Source: Echinococcus granulosus (lineage: Eukaryota; Platyhelminthes; Cestoda; Cyclophyllidea; Taeniidae). From it: a stretch of DNA of 64,000 bases. Positions 11,201-23,657 of this stretch are shown piece by piece. Each line of letters starts with the position of its first letter. Positions within the stretch are counted from its first letter, which is position 1. The stretch spans positions 292,207 through 356,206 of the forward strand of contig NW_020170383.1 of NCBI RefSeq assembly GCF_000524195.1, in the 5' to 3' direction. The notes beneath the pieces are model-generated. The model was not told the DNA's origin. It searched no databases and was given only the letters and a program-made list of their open reading frames with translations. Made by a program: the position numbers and the translations under genes.

Positions 11201-12872
11201 GCCTAATAAAGGAAGAAATCATGCAAAATAGTTAAAACACCCCGTCGGTGTCTCACTTTGTTTGTGTAATGAACCTTTTTTAGTGTTATTTGACTCACTG
11301 ATTTCTCGACTTTGTTTTCCATCAGGCTTTCCATCATAGTCATCATAATTAGCCATGAATCACTTTTGCCCACAACCATGTTTGCCAAGAAATAAATCAC
11401 AAACACATAATCGCTATTCACTGGACGCCTTAAAAACGTATCAGTGTAGCAATTACCCGACCGTCGACATTTCGAGTTGCTAAAGGCCAATAATCTGACA
11501 ATGTGACAGTGGGTTATTAAATCAATCGTGAAAGGAAAGGTATAGTGGATGAGAGGTCCGAGTAAATGCGAATCGACCAAACCGATTGAAATCAGACTTG
11601 AAAAAATACAGCGTTCATGGTTCATTGGCGAATCTGTCAAATGAACAAAAGGTAATAATACACTTCCCTGCAAAGACAGGACTGTCCAATTTAAACAAAG
11701 GCTGTTGCTTAATAATCACGATTGAGGGATGTACGTATCCTACGTTTCTTAAATAAAGTCAAATGCATGCAGGACATGGAATGGAATTGCAGTAATATCC
11801 CATTTTTAGCTAATCATAGACCCATTCTCCATAAAACCCCTTTCATGATTGTCGCCTTGGCTTTATAAAAAAACATCGACGGGTTGAATGCAAAGCACAC
11901 ATAAATGACGAGGCATAAGAATGCCGTTGGGGTGGTTTTTGAAGGCATTGCATCGATGAGCTTTTTCTCGGTTCGCGTGGGTGGCTTCATCAATTATCAT
12001 TTCTAGATGGAAAACGAGTTAACAACTTTGTCTGCTCACAAAGGCACCCAAATACAAATTTCCTTTTTCATGAATTAATTCATTTATGAAATAAAAATTG
12101 GCTCGCTGTTTGCACAACCAATCCCGATTATTTCAACTTGACACTTGTGTCATTATAGGTATTCTCATTACCAACAAGCAAGTGTTTTCTCTACTCCCTA
12201 TCTATATTTCATGTGTAGCATCTTAAAGTAGCCAAGTGATTGTCTTACTGGGTTAAAAAACCCCAATTTGATTATTGTTTGAATATTTGTTTTAAATGCT
12301 TCTATTAGGACTGCGGAAGTATATAAATGCAGAAAAAGGTCCGAAGTGATATGCTAGAGAGAAAGTAGCTGTTGTATGAGTCGAAGCTAACTATTGCATT
12401 TGTAGTGGTAATTTACTAGTCATCTGTAGCGCTCACAATGGGGGCTCTGAGGCACCACCAACTGGTCGGTAGCATGATGCTGACCAAAGATGTGAGTTGA
12501 CGGATTAGCAGATACCAGAGGAATGTTTCTAAGGGGCGCAAATCGGAATTGCTTTTCACAGATTTTACTGGCAGAAATGATGCCTCTTCTCAACAAATTG
12601 CTTGCCTGCGTAAAATTGGGCGCGTGCTTCGGAAATACCATAGCATCATTTCAAAGCTCAAGCTCATTTTTTTGTTGATGATGTGAAACATACGTTTTAG
12701 TGCCACTTAACGCAGTAATTCTAAAAGTACGCGATTCCCATTGGCAATTTGAACAACTCCAACAGCGAATTAATTGACGGTGGTTCGCTATTTGCCGCCA
12801 AGCAGTCGCATCAAGCACTATTTAAAGATTGGTATCTCGCAAGCGGGGTACACCTAGTCAAATCCGAACACA
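8237..12872. other. Intergenic, no supported gene
   Basis: About 4.6 kb with no recognisable exon. The longest open frame (11203-11673, minus, 156 codons) has no family signature or start context. A TATTTAAAG at about 12819, some 50 bp before the first tetraspanin start, is a plausible core promoter. Confidence 0.45.
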
Positions 12873-13758
12873 ATGAACAACTCACTCTCAGTTAACATTC
12901 TCCGCATCCTTTTAGTTATCTTCGACGTTGTCATCTTCGTAAGTCAACGAATTTGAGTGACTAGTACTTCAGGTGGCCGGTGCAATTATGACCGGCTTCG
13001 GCATCTACCTTGTAATTGAAGCCAAGAAATACAGTACGGCAGGGTCAGTTAATGCGATTGCCAGTGCTTTTTTGGTTTTGGGACTTCTCGTGCTGATCAC
13101 AGGTTTCTTCGGCTGCTGCGGTGCCATGAAAATGAATAAATGCTTCCTGTTACTAGTAAACTCATTGTGAAAACAATAATTCCATTCTCTAGTTTAGCTT
13201 TTTCGTCGTCCTGATGGTGATTGGTGAGATCGCCTGTACTACTGCCCTTATAGTCAATAAGGATAAGGTAGGTTCCCTGCACCTTCACCATTACCACCTT
13301 CACTCCTCTAGTTCAGACCGTACATCGGAAAATACTTTCTCAGTGCAATTCAAGAGATTGAGAGCAATAATAATACAGAATTGTTGAGAACTATCCTTTA
13401 CCTGCAGGATGAGGTAATACCTACAGCCTTCATTTAAATTACTTTTATGCAGATGGACTGTTGTGGTGCCAATGGCCCGGCTGATTGGAAGGCACCCAAC
13501 AGATTCTGTTGCGAAGATGGAAGGCAGCTATGTTTTACATACCCTTTAGTGGTAAGTATCACTCTTCAAGTGTGCATTCTTATAATCTGGTGTCTTCTGA
13601 TACCCTCTGCTCTGTTTTAGGGCTGTGTAGATGAGATCTACCGTGAACTGAGAGAGAATATCGTTGGGATTGGAGCGGCTATATTTGCGCTCGCAGCACT
13701 CGAAGTAGGCGCCATAATGGCCGCCGTCGTTTTGGCGAATAAAAATGAGCCGGTGTAA
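12873..13758 (+). CDS. Tetraspanin (cluster member 1)
   Basis: Four-pass membrane protein that organises surface microdomains; in parasitic flatworms the family is prominent in the tegument. Exons 12873-12938, 12973-13155, 13193-13267, 13312-13413, 13453-13551 and 13621-13758, all phase 0, encode 220 aa. Membrane segments lie at about 8-36 (TM1, with AGAIMTGFGIYLV), 48-72 (TM2, ending GFFGCCGAMK), 84-105 (TM3, with the usual Glu in MVIGEIAC) and 190-213 (TM4, ALEVGAIMAAVV). The large extracellular loop has the CCG signature (145-147), a second CC pair (161-162), C169 and GC (176-177), a six-cysteine loop. Introns are 34-69 bp. It shares its exon plan with the members at 15333 and 23658, so the three are duplicates. 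Confidence 0.94.
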
Positions 13759-13792
13759 AGAATACTTCTTCATCTACACTTTTAAAGAAGGC

Positions 13793-13798
13793 AATAAA
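13793..13798 (+). terminator. Poly(A) signal, tetraspanin 1
   Basis: AATAAA 35 bases after the stop codon at 13758. Confidence 0.55.
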
Positions 13799-15332
13799 CT
13801 GCGTTTTTTATTCATCATATTGGAACCCCACTCTCCTACACTTTTCCACCCGTCGCCACTAATAACGTAATTCCTCAGTCTTTTTCAAATATTCTTCAAA
13901 CCTTCTCCGTACATTGTAATTTTCTATTGTTTATTCACATTTCATCACTTCTGGCACGGTTTGCAAATGCAAAGGTCATGTCACGCGATAATCACGCGAG
14001 AGCGCCCCACTCCTTAGTTGTCACCTTTCACAGCGCTTTTCGACAGCAGAGTGGTCACATTTGATGCAAGAGACCTGCTGTAAACCTACTTTTTCTCCTG
14101 TTAAACAGTTGGCAACGCAAAGTAATACAGAGAATTTGATAAAATAAACAGCTTTTTTAACAAATACTTTCGGCTTTTGAATCAATCAGCAAGTGGGTGA
14201 CTTGTTTAGCTACAGCCACAACATTTTAGGCTATCATTGAGCTTACTTAATACCAAGTATTCGGATGAAGGATTAAATAGTGCGATTTAAGCAAATCTTT
14301 GCAATGTGCGGAAAAGCTGCTTTGCCAATGGCAATCCCCTGCCATAATTTGATTAGCAGTTGCCAATGCCACCGATTGGTTGGGTGTTTTGCCATGAGTT
14401 TGAACCAAGCGCCTGCTTGTGGCTCCACAACCCACTCCTTCTGACCAGTTTTGTGCGCCTGTTGAATAAGTTTTACGATTAATTAGCACCCACAAAATGC
14501 AACTTTGAAAGTTATTAACAAGACCCAGAACTTGTTGTCACAATTTATCGCGAAGACTGTCTGAACAAAAACACGCATTATTGGCACCAGAACTAGAAAA
14601 AAATCCAGTGCATTTCAACTACACTTTGAAGTATGCCTTTATTGGAAAAGAAGTACAAATGACATCTATAAAATCAGAAACAAACAATTCTATGACTACT
14701 TTTAAAAGTAGCAAAGTTATGTGAGATGAAGACTTGTCTCGGATTCGGTTGATGCGCCCCACCCTTCTCGTGTATCCTAGATGCGTCATTAAAATGTGGG
14801 TTCTTTACAACTATGGGCTGTTTTGCAATCCTTGAACGCGACTGAACCCCTCTTCGTATTCTGAAGATTCGCGCAGACATTGACTCCTTTCCCAAGATAT
14901 CGTTTTTATAAATTAAAAGCTAAATTTCTTTGCTGAGCATTTACCTCTTAGGCAGTTTTAATTAGCTAAAAGTAATATCACCCTGTAGTGATGCTTTCTA
15001 TTTGCCTAGTCTTTCAAAAGGCATTTGTGCTAACTTTTATTAACCCCCTACAGATGGATGCAACGAAATTTTATTAAAGTATGAAATCCATACCTTGCTT
15101 GGCTAATCCGCAACTTTTTCCAACAGCACTCACTTTTTCAGGTAAGCCTAGTTGTTGGTCAAGAAGGAAAATTCTAAATATCCATTTTGATAGCACGTGC
15201 ACTACAACGGTGACAAATAGCATTGTGCATGAAGCCCAGTCTGATTGGTGACGGTAGGTCAGACTATTCATGGCCTCCAGTAATCGCATGAGGTGTGTGA
15301 AGTGGATATTTAAACAGGGATGAGGCATTGTT
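13799..15332. other. Intergenic between tetraspanins 1 and 2
   Basis: About 1.5 kb holding the 3' end of tetraspanin 1 and the presumed promoter of tetraspanin 2. No other exon was recognised. Confidence 0.45.
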
Positions 15333-16255
15333 ATGAGCACCAATACAACTGCAGAAGCAATGGCAATGCCGCGCTCTAGCGGTTGCTTTAGATTTTTTTT
15401 CGTCATTTTCAATTTCTTCGTATTTGTGAGTTTATGCATTATGTGTCGAGCTCCATTAGGTGGCTGGTGGTCTCCTAACCGGTTTCGGTATTTATATTAC
15501 CGTTGAAGCAGTCCAAAATGGATTGATAGTCGCGATTTACGGGCTGCCTTTATTTACATTAGTTCTGGGTCTTGCCGTGCTAACAGTCGCATTCATCGGT
15601 TGCTTCGGTGCTTGCAATTTGAATGGATGTCTTATTAAATGGGTACTTCTTAATCGTCTTACGTTTTGTAGTATGCAACACTGATGATGCTTTTAATTGT
15701 TGGAGAAATCATTTGTGGTGCACTGCTTTTCGCGCTGAAAAACCAGGTATAACAGCATTCATAAGGTTGCAAATATGCCCATTTAGTCCTCAAAGCTTAT
15801 TGAACGATACTTTAATAATTCCATTTACAAAATTGAAAGCGGAATCGGCGATTCACACTTACGGAATTCCATCAGAAAGATACAGAACAGTGTAAATATG
15901 GCTATTTTACTCATTTTCCTCTAGTTGAAATGCTGTGGTGCATATGGTCCAGGTGATTGGAGGGATCCATACGAATTCTGCTGCAGGTCTGGAAAGATTT
16001 GTTTTCGAGCTCCTAAACTGGTTTGTTTTATTTCAGTCCAGTTAAACATGCCTTGGGACTTTCACTTTCATCCACTCATTTCACTCGTTGTAGGGATGCG
16101 TCCAGGCAGCCGGTAAAGTCTTGACGGAAAATAGACTACCTCTCGGAATCACCGTCATGGTACTTGGTATCATCGAAATCGGCGCCGTTGCGTGTGCAGC
16201 GACTTTGGCAAGACGGTTTCGGCGGGTTGGCCCTAGAACAGCATCTGTAACCTAG
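15333..16255 (+). CDS. Tetraspanin (cluster member 2)
   Basis: Second tandem tetraspanin, 237 aa from exons 15333-15425, 15460-15642, 15672-15746, 15787-15891, 15925-16020 and 16094-16255. Exons 2 and 3 have exactly the same lengths as in member 1 (183 and 75 nt). The TM1 junction FVFVAGGLLTGFGIYITVEA matches the paralogue. TM2 ends FIGCFGACNLN, TM3 contains LIVGEIICGALL, and TM4 contains LGIIEIGAVACAA. Loop cysteines: CCG at 155-157, CC 171-172, C178 and GC 185-186. The start is uncertain: in-frame ATGs lie at 15333, 15360 and 15366, and the last gives an N-terminus closest in length to the paralogues. The donor after exon 5 (GTTTGT) is weak but in phase. An ARRFRR-type basic tail is cytosolic. 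Confidence 0.93.
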
Positions 16256-19200
16256 TCCAAACAAATTTCATCATTTTTTTATTATGCAGTTTGTCATCAG
16301 ATAATTTTTATTCCTGTGGATTTAAAAGTGTCATTTAGCTTACACTGAAATTTCTTCCAGTAATTAACTGTTTCTCGAATCCCATACTTTTCCCCCAAAT
16401 TTTCGTTAATGTAGAACATATCCTGTAGTATTTTCAACTGAAAGTTTGTTACCATGTTATACTCTAACAAAGCCCAACTGCTCATCCATTTTTTGCTTTT
16501 CTATATTCATTCAAAGCTGATAATATTAGTAAACGTAAAGTAAGATGTTAAACTTAACACCCTTTAGTTCATTTTGCTGTAATGAGTTGGCTGCAAGGCA
16601 AGTGAATCTCTTTACCACTTGGCACGAACTTGTTGTCACACCAGCCCACTCTGTCCGACGGAAGATGGGAGCGCCAGTGACCGAATGGCTGGATCTCGCT
16701 TAGAGGAGCTAATTTTTGGAATTGTATGATCACTGAAATCGCATTAAAACCGTAGAAAAAATTATATAGGATACAGGGTTTGATTTTCGGTTTTTAGGAT
16801 AAAAATAACTTACGTTTATTCTGTACCTCATATTCGCCTTTGAGCTGCCTTGAGCTGAATTGACTAAAAGTTTGCACCTTGTTGTGAGCATTTTGGAGCC
16901 ACTGTTCAGGACCATCCTCAGACTACCTGACCAAATCTCCTTGTTGAGGTCATTTCCTACTGTCATGTAATTACATCGCTTGAAGGCTGGCCAAAGTCCT
17001 TCAGTGTATATAGCTCATACGCTTATGGCGGTTCTTGAAGGCAATCGCCAAAGGGTGGTGCTTACCTTAAGGAGTGGATCAGAAGGAGGGGGTATATTTG
17101 GATTGTTATTGTTACTTCATCCCTTCTTTCCTCTTCGTTGGAGTTGTGTTCCTGCTGAGTCGTGGGTACGGGTTAGTCTCTGTTTTGTGTAATGGAAAAA
17201 GTCTACAGATCTTCCTATTTTACACAATCGGGTGTTTAAACTTAGAAACGACTGGGTCTTTTGCATTCATCGTTGCTTTGATCTGATATCTACGTCGGTG
17301 AATATTTGAACTACCTAGTTGCAAAAATTCAATTTCCTTTCCTTTATTTTTATATTGTATCATCACAATTTTAGTCACCTTTGCCGGGATACCCATTTTA
17401 GATTTCATTTATCTCCTAACAAGCCCCCAAGGCAAGTTGATGCCAATTTCCTTTGCAATATCACAATAGCTTAATCGAAAATATAGGATACTAAATTAGT
17501 TTGTAAAGAGGTGAACCAGGCTAGGCTTAGGCCATGGCACTGTTACAAGTGTGACACTCAAGACGCGACGCTTATGGGGGAGGCATGGACAGTGAACTGG
17601 CTGTTTCTCAAAGTTGTGAACACTCTGAAGAGAGCTCGAGGTGTAATGTGATAAAAATTTCCCAACTTGAGATGCTTACAAACAAATGTAATAGCCAGCA
17701 TACTAGGACATTATTTACCTTCGTACAAATGAAATATTTATTTCGAAACGTCCTACCTGGGCTACTAGACCAACTAGCAAGCCCACCTACCTATAGATGA
17801 GTAGATTTGGTTTCTATTAGTAGCAAAAATTCATTTTTTGCTGGAATTTATAACAATAGTGAAAATCCGGTGGATTTTACATTATTTATTTATAACCGGT
17901 TCGGGTTCATGAAGATGAGCGAAGAGGAGAAAGATACATTTATAGATGTCATTCACATTACTTTAAGTGCTATAATTTCGTATATTAAGTGTTCTTAAAG
18001 GATTGCGATCTTGAATCAATTTATTAGCCTTTACCGCACTATTAATGGTTTGAGCCGTTTTGTGAAATGCAAGCTCTGTGCTAAATCAACCTGGCCATCA
18101 TACTGAAGGCAAAATTCCCTCTGCTTCTACACTTAGCTGCGCCACTTTTGTGGATGTACGAAAACCATAAGCTTTGTCTTTGAGTGGTCCAGACTCCATA
18201 ACCCTACACATTTGCAGATTAACTAGTCAGCGTTACCTGTGTTTCTTAAATGCTGCTCATTTTAAAACAGTATGGATGCACTGCGAAAGTGTTTTAAGCA
18301 TTCTTTTCGCAATCTTATTTCGCATTTTCTTCAATATTTCATATTGTCAGAGTTTAGATATTCTCCAAGCATTGAAGATCAGAATACAAACAGTCCATAA
18401 TCGCCATGTGTTCATAGATGGGAGCTACAAGACAGCCGCGTTAATGCCCCTTAAGTTTAATGGTATGTCATCTGTTTAATAAGGGGTGTAAATGTGTGTG
18501 CCATAGCATTATGAATAATTAATAAGTTTGTTCTCTATTGTCTATAGCACCCTCATTTAGTGTATTTTGATTTTATCTTAAATATCTTTTTTGCAAAAAT
18601 TATGCAGCATATTGACACATATAGGGGCGATATTAACATGGCATTCAAAAGAGTCTAGGTCGCAATTAACGGTAACATGTTACTACAATCATCCCTTTGC
18701 GGACCTTACAAGACTAGGTCGGGAGGTAACTCTATCATATGCAGGCAGAGGAAATTCAAAACAGTGGTGTAGGTGGTATAAGTAAGGCAGAATCCTGAAG
18801 TTCAAAATTGTTAACAACCATGATGCCTTGTGCAACTAACTACCCTCCTTACCACAGTTTCGACCCCAATGATTGGCTATTGGTTCTTTATTTTTCTTGT
18901 GCATAATGATTTTAAAATTAACCTATTTATTAGCTATTGCTAAGGTTTTGTCAACACTTGTACAAACAAGATTCTAAAAACGAATGTAAAATTCAAGTTT
19001 TTACTCATCACCTATTCAAATTGTTTAATCCCATCAACGCGAATTTGCCATTGGTCATTTAGAGGTGTAGGCAAACAATCGTTATACAACCGCTGGGTGA
19101 CCTTGGGGAAAGAATAAGCACTACTTTGTACGGTCTCTCCATTAAAGCAAAGCAATTATTCGGGGAGATGTGTTGACTAGAGAGCCACCTTTTATGCAGA

Positions 19201-20719
19201 AAAATCTTCAGTCACTACACTGAAGTGAGACAACCAGTGATTGGGCCTGTTAGTAGAATAGTTATACTTCAATCGGGCCCATCAACTGCTTGGTAAAATT
19301 GCCTTCCCCCGAACATCCCGCACAAAAGGTGAATATTGTTCTGTCGTGCCTGCGGTGATGCATTACATGGAGTAGGAACATGACCTAATCCAACTTTAAT
19401 GATTGATTGAAAATTCCCAATCCTGCACAAATGCACAGTATAACTGGAAACGGAGGAGGCGCTGTAGAACGTGCATGCAGGTTTGGATCTGAGCGTAGAC
19501 CATGGTGCATATAATGTTACCAAACATGACAAAGGACTACATAAGGCAAAACCAAAGGTAAATTCACTTAGTTTCAAAGGGAAGTTAGGAGCAAAATCGC
19601 ACATTATGACAGTGAACTAGGTGTAATTGTCTCCAAACAATCTAGTTTTCAAAGATTGTCAATTTTAATGGAGATCCTGGAAATTAGACCGTTCTCTTAC
19701 CTAAACCCGTGTGATTTTATGACCCAGGAAGAAAGTGGTGTCTAGTTGTTCGGTTCAGATGAGTATTTTCTCACAATTCCTGATGAGGCACCCATTCGAT
19801 CCTTGTATAATTGTTGAATAGACGGTTTCTTTTATTTATTTTTTCCTTGTTAAATAACATCGGGAACATGTCCTAAAATTTTTTGCAATAAAAGAGAACA
19901 AGTAGCGCTATAAGGAAATTGGAGTGCAATCGGACTTCCATTTTTTCCGTTGTTTCCTTGCCGCATAATTCTGTTTTGTCCCAGTTTTACTTTACATATT
20001 TTGATCACATCATTGACTGGATTGCTGTGCGATTATATTTACTGAAGTCTTCCTTCAGCCCAAGTATTATCTTAGCAAGAAGAACGTTTAATACACTCAT
20101 TTCCATTAATTATCACTTTCACTAACTTCCCTGAGCAGATGGAAGAGAACTTCGTCTTATGTTTGTAGAAAACTTGACTTCTTTACGAAGTCATAGTGAC
20201 GTTGGAGACTTAAAAACCCTTTGGTTCACCACCGCTGGTAAGGCTATACTAAACGTTAATACCATCTTGCATGATATTCCGATCAGTTCCTTCGCTACAC
20301 ATTGCATCAGAAATGCCAGCGACTGCTTGACATCTTGGAGCCGAAGTTCTTACCAATTTTCACATTATGACTTAATCTATTTATTTACTTACATTAAGAT
20401 GAGTGCGGCGATTGCAACTTTGCCTGACTTTCATACTCTGATTTGTTTGCATCAACACAAATGCGTCTTTGACCATGCGTATAGGGGATTTCGGTTCTTG
20501 CCGCGTTGTGGTCTTTATTTCCACTTCGTCGGAATAGTTCAGGGTTTAAGGGTCTCTTTTTTGTAGTACTATCGCACTAAGAATGCTATAACTAGTGATG
20601 TAGTCTAAAATTTCAAAGTAGACTAACTTCTACGCAACGTTTTGATTATTCACAATTCCACGGGAGGGATTGAGGATTATCCTGAATAATTAGGGATTCA
20701 GAGCCCAACTCCCAAAGGC
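16256..20719. other. Intergenic, no supported gene
   Basis: About 4.5 kb to the assembly gap. Several hydrophobic open frames (for example around 17075-17290) look membrane-like by composition only, without tetraspanin spacing or cysteines. Nothing is called. Confidence 0.4.
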
Positions 20720-20819
20720 NNNNNNNNNNNNNNNNNNNNNNNNNNNNNNNNNNNNNNNNNNNNNNNNNNNNNNNNNNNNNNNNNNNNNNNNNNNNNNNNN
20801 NNNNNNNNNNNNNNNNNNN
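20720..20819. other. Assembly gap of 100 N
   Basis: Exactly 100 consecutive N, the usual placeholder for a scaffold gap of unknown size. The real distance and any gene between tetraspanins 2 and 3 are therefore unknown. Confidence 0.98.
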
Positions 20820-21499
20820 CTTGACGACACAAGCGATCTTCTTCCTTACAATAATTGTGGAAGACGCTTGGACACTAACAAACGGTGGACCATTCACGGA
20901 TCTTCCAGTTCTGCTTCCGTGTGGGGGCCTGAAGAGGATTTTACCGACTCATGTGCAGCCTGTGAGCTTGACGAGCTAAGTTCCATATGCTTGTGGCAGA
21001 AGGCAATCCAGATGTTTGAAGTTTCATGCATTGAATTCAAACTGAAGCAGCTGGTTGCACTTCAGTGACCCACTCAGAGCTGGAATAGGCTTATTAGAGC
21101 TGGAATTAGGGCCCTTGTTAATTGGGAATCCCTTTTTGTCAATCTGTTCCAACCCTATTTGACCAGTGTTAGAATGCGAGGTGCACCGTGACAGTCGAAC
21201 CAATGAGTCTAAGCAGCAACAACAACTGAAGAAAGTTAGGATACTGGCAAAGGGGGAGCCCAAAGGTGTAGCCAAGTGCAACGCAGTACGCAGCGACAAC
21301 TAGACGGCAGCTCTGAATGCCACGAAACAATGAAGCAAATGTAAGTCAGACTGCCCGATACATTTTGGTCTGAATATCAATCTGCTTGCAGCACCTCAAA
21401 GCTGGTGATGAGAATCTACATTCTGACTTTATTTTCCCTCGCGCTGACTGTTGATTCTGCATGTCCACTCGGCCACTGTACACGAACTTACCCGACCAA

Positions 21500-22450
21500 C
21501 AATGTGCGCAGGCACACCTTCATTATTGGCACAAAGAACACTGCTGAATCCTTTGTGCCCCTTGGTTTTCTTAGCCGCCTTCGACCTACTGTATATATCA
21601 GCTCCACTGACGCTTCTGTGAGAGGCATCACGGGACATCCATTGACGATTTTGGGCTCCTTTCACCTTCTTCTTAATTACTCCTAACTCGACGCCGGCAA
21701 ATGCAAGTTTTCGGTCATTACTCATTTTCCTCCAATCATGAGTTTAAAGTGCCTGAAATTTTTGGACACTGTCGCTTGATTTTCGATCAAAACTCTGCAT
21801 CGTCACTCCAAAGCATCTGGTGAAATAAGGGTTATAGCGGTGCCACTTGAGCTGAAAGGCCCACCAGTAATTGTGAAGAAGCTATACATCTTCTTCGGCT
21901 TACCCGAACCATTTAGCAATGAACTGTGGCACCCCTTACTCTGACTTCTCTCAAACGACTTTGTAATGGTTACTACATCAGCACTGACAATGTCCTGTTG
22001 CAATGAAGTTGTACCGCAGTAAAGCAGGAAGATATTCTGCATCAAATCCACAGTTCGTATTTCTTCCTTAAGCTTGACTGGAAGGATGGTTACGTGCAGA
22101 TTCAGCTTGATGATCCTTTGTCATAACTTCCATTTCTGATCTGGATGTTTCAGACGCAAAGTTAGATTGAGTCGCCATTTGCCAAGACGATATTGGTGGC
22201 TACGCCTTCACCGTGCAACTTCATGGTGCACGGTAGCATGAATGGCCTTACGGATCCCACCGTTATAACACTTCACGCAACATATGGCAATGTGTTTCGG
22301 CTACTTCAGGTCTTTCGTTTCCTGGTTTTCAGCCATAAGCTCGGTCGTGGTAGTTCTTCCGCACTCCCTACGGCTTCAACTCCAAAGACTTTCACCAAGT
22401 TTCGCTCCTTGACAGGCGCTCTTTAGTACCATTCTCGTCCCATTGCAACC
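21500..22450 (+). mobile_element. Probable decayed Ty3/gypsy-like pol relic
   Basis: Broken reading frames with short similarities in the right order. Around 21520-21660 one frame has TAESFV followed by LRPTVYISS and GITGHPL, reminiscent of a retropepsin of the flatworm gypsy class. Around 22065-22110 another frame has LDWKDGYVQIQLDD, like the LDLKDGYWQIPLDE block of reverse transcriptase. Stops and frameshifts are frequent, and no LTR was found; the nearby gap may hide part. Only short motifs support the call. Confidence 0.3.
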
Positions 22451-23657
22451 TTTACGGAAATAGCGAAACCTTTATTCTATCTTCAATTTCACGCCGCCTT
22501 CACATGGTCTGACACACCTAAAGTAGCCCAAACGTAGCGGTTCTAGAGTCATGCTCTGAGGACGTCTATGTTTGGTCTAGACTCGGTGTAAGTCGCATCA
22601 TATCCAAGGATTGACCTCAGACCATCACGACAAATTGTTCACGAGAATATGACCACTCGCATGTATCAACTTCTAGACTTAGATGATTCCTTCCACCGAA
22701 GTCATATTAGTCAGACTGTAAACAATGAGTCCACTTCTAGTTCTAATTATATAACTAGTTCTGATATTATGAAATCTGATGACGATTTCATATCACTTGC
22801 CCGATTTCGTACATTATTCTTGTTTTATCGTATCACTTTCAGGAGTCGCTGGATAAACTTCGGTCTGGGTTATACTGTGGTCTTTACCTCTGACCTTAGT
22901 GTAGTCCTATTTCTCAAAGAGTAGTACAATCATACTCCACTTATTACGTTGAATTCTATTAGGAAAACAGCAGACTTGCTTTAAAGTTATTTTAAACGTT
23001 CTAAGATTACCTGGTGTCCCCAATCAGTAGTGGATATTTCCAAGAATAAAATTTGGTAAATGAACTTTTATTTCAAATTTTAAAATCGCGCACTCAGATC
23101 ATCAGTGTTTGCACTAGCTGGTCGCATGTGGTTTCACCATCACTGGTGCGTCGCTTTAGCCTGAGATTCTGTAGTGTTTGCTCGCGGACATATTATCAGG
23201 TCAACACGGGAAGGCTAACTCCATAAATAAACACGCAAAAATTCCAATCACATGCGGATATTTTACAACTATATGACAACTTGACAATGAATCAAAAGCT
23301 TGATTTTCGGGATGTATCACAGCTGCATTGCAAGGAGAGGTTTTTGATCATTTGGGAATTAAAGCTTTGTATCGCACCCAAAATCGTTTACAATTGGTAT
23401 TTGGTCAACTTCACTGACTCTTTAAGATTATACGTCCAAAGTCAGGCCGACTTATTCGTCCAGACAATAAGAAGAGGAAAAAAAAATGCAGCTCAGGGTG
23501 CAATTATGTATGTGGCCAGTTAAGCGTGAATAGCAATAGAACTAATTAAACATGAGAGGTTATAATTATAAATTGTGTGGTTAAGCGAATTGAATGGTAG
23601 CACATTATTTCTCTCCTTCCCGCGGAGGCAGTCACGAGGCTCGTCTCTTTACCGTAG
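22451..23657. other. Intergenic, no supported gene
   Basis: About 1.2 kb downstream of tetraspanin 3 (which is on the minus strand). No coding exon was recognised. Confidence 0.45.

Noticed and set aside
15074..15439. 121-codon minus-strand open frame
   Set aside because: Overlaps the tetraspanin 2 promoter and first exon on the other strand; no motif.
17074..17286. Hydrophobic frame suggestive of membrane segments
   Set aside because: No tetraspanin cysteines, Glu in TM3 or exon boundaries; composition alone is not support.
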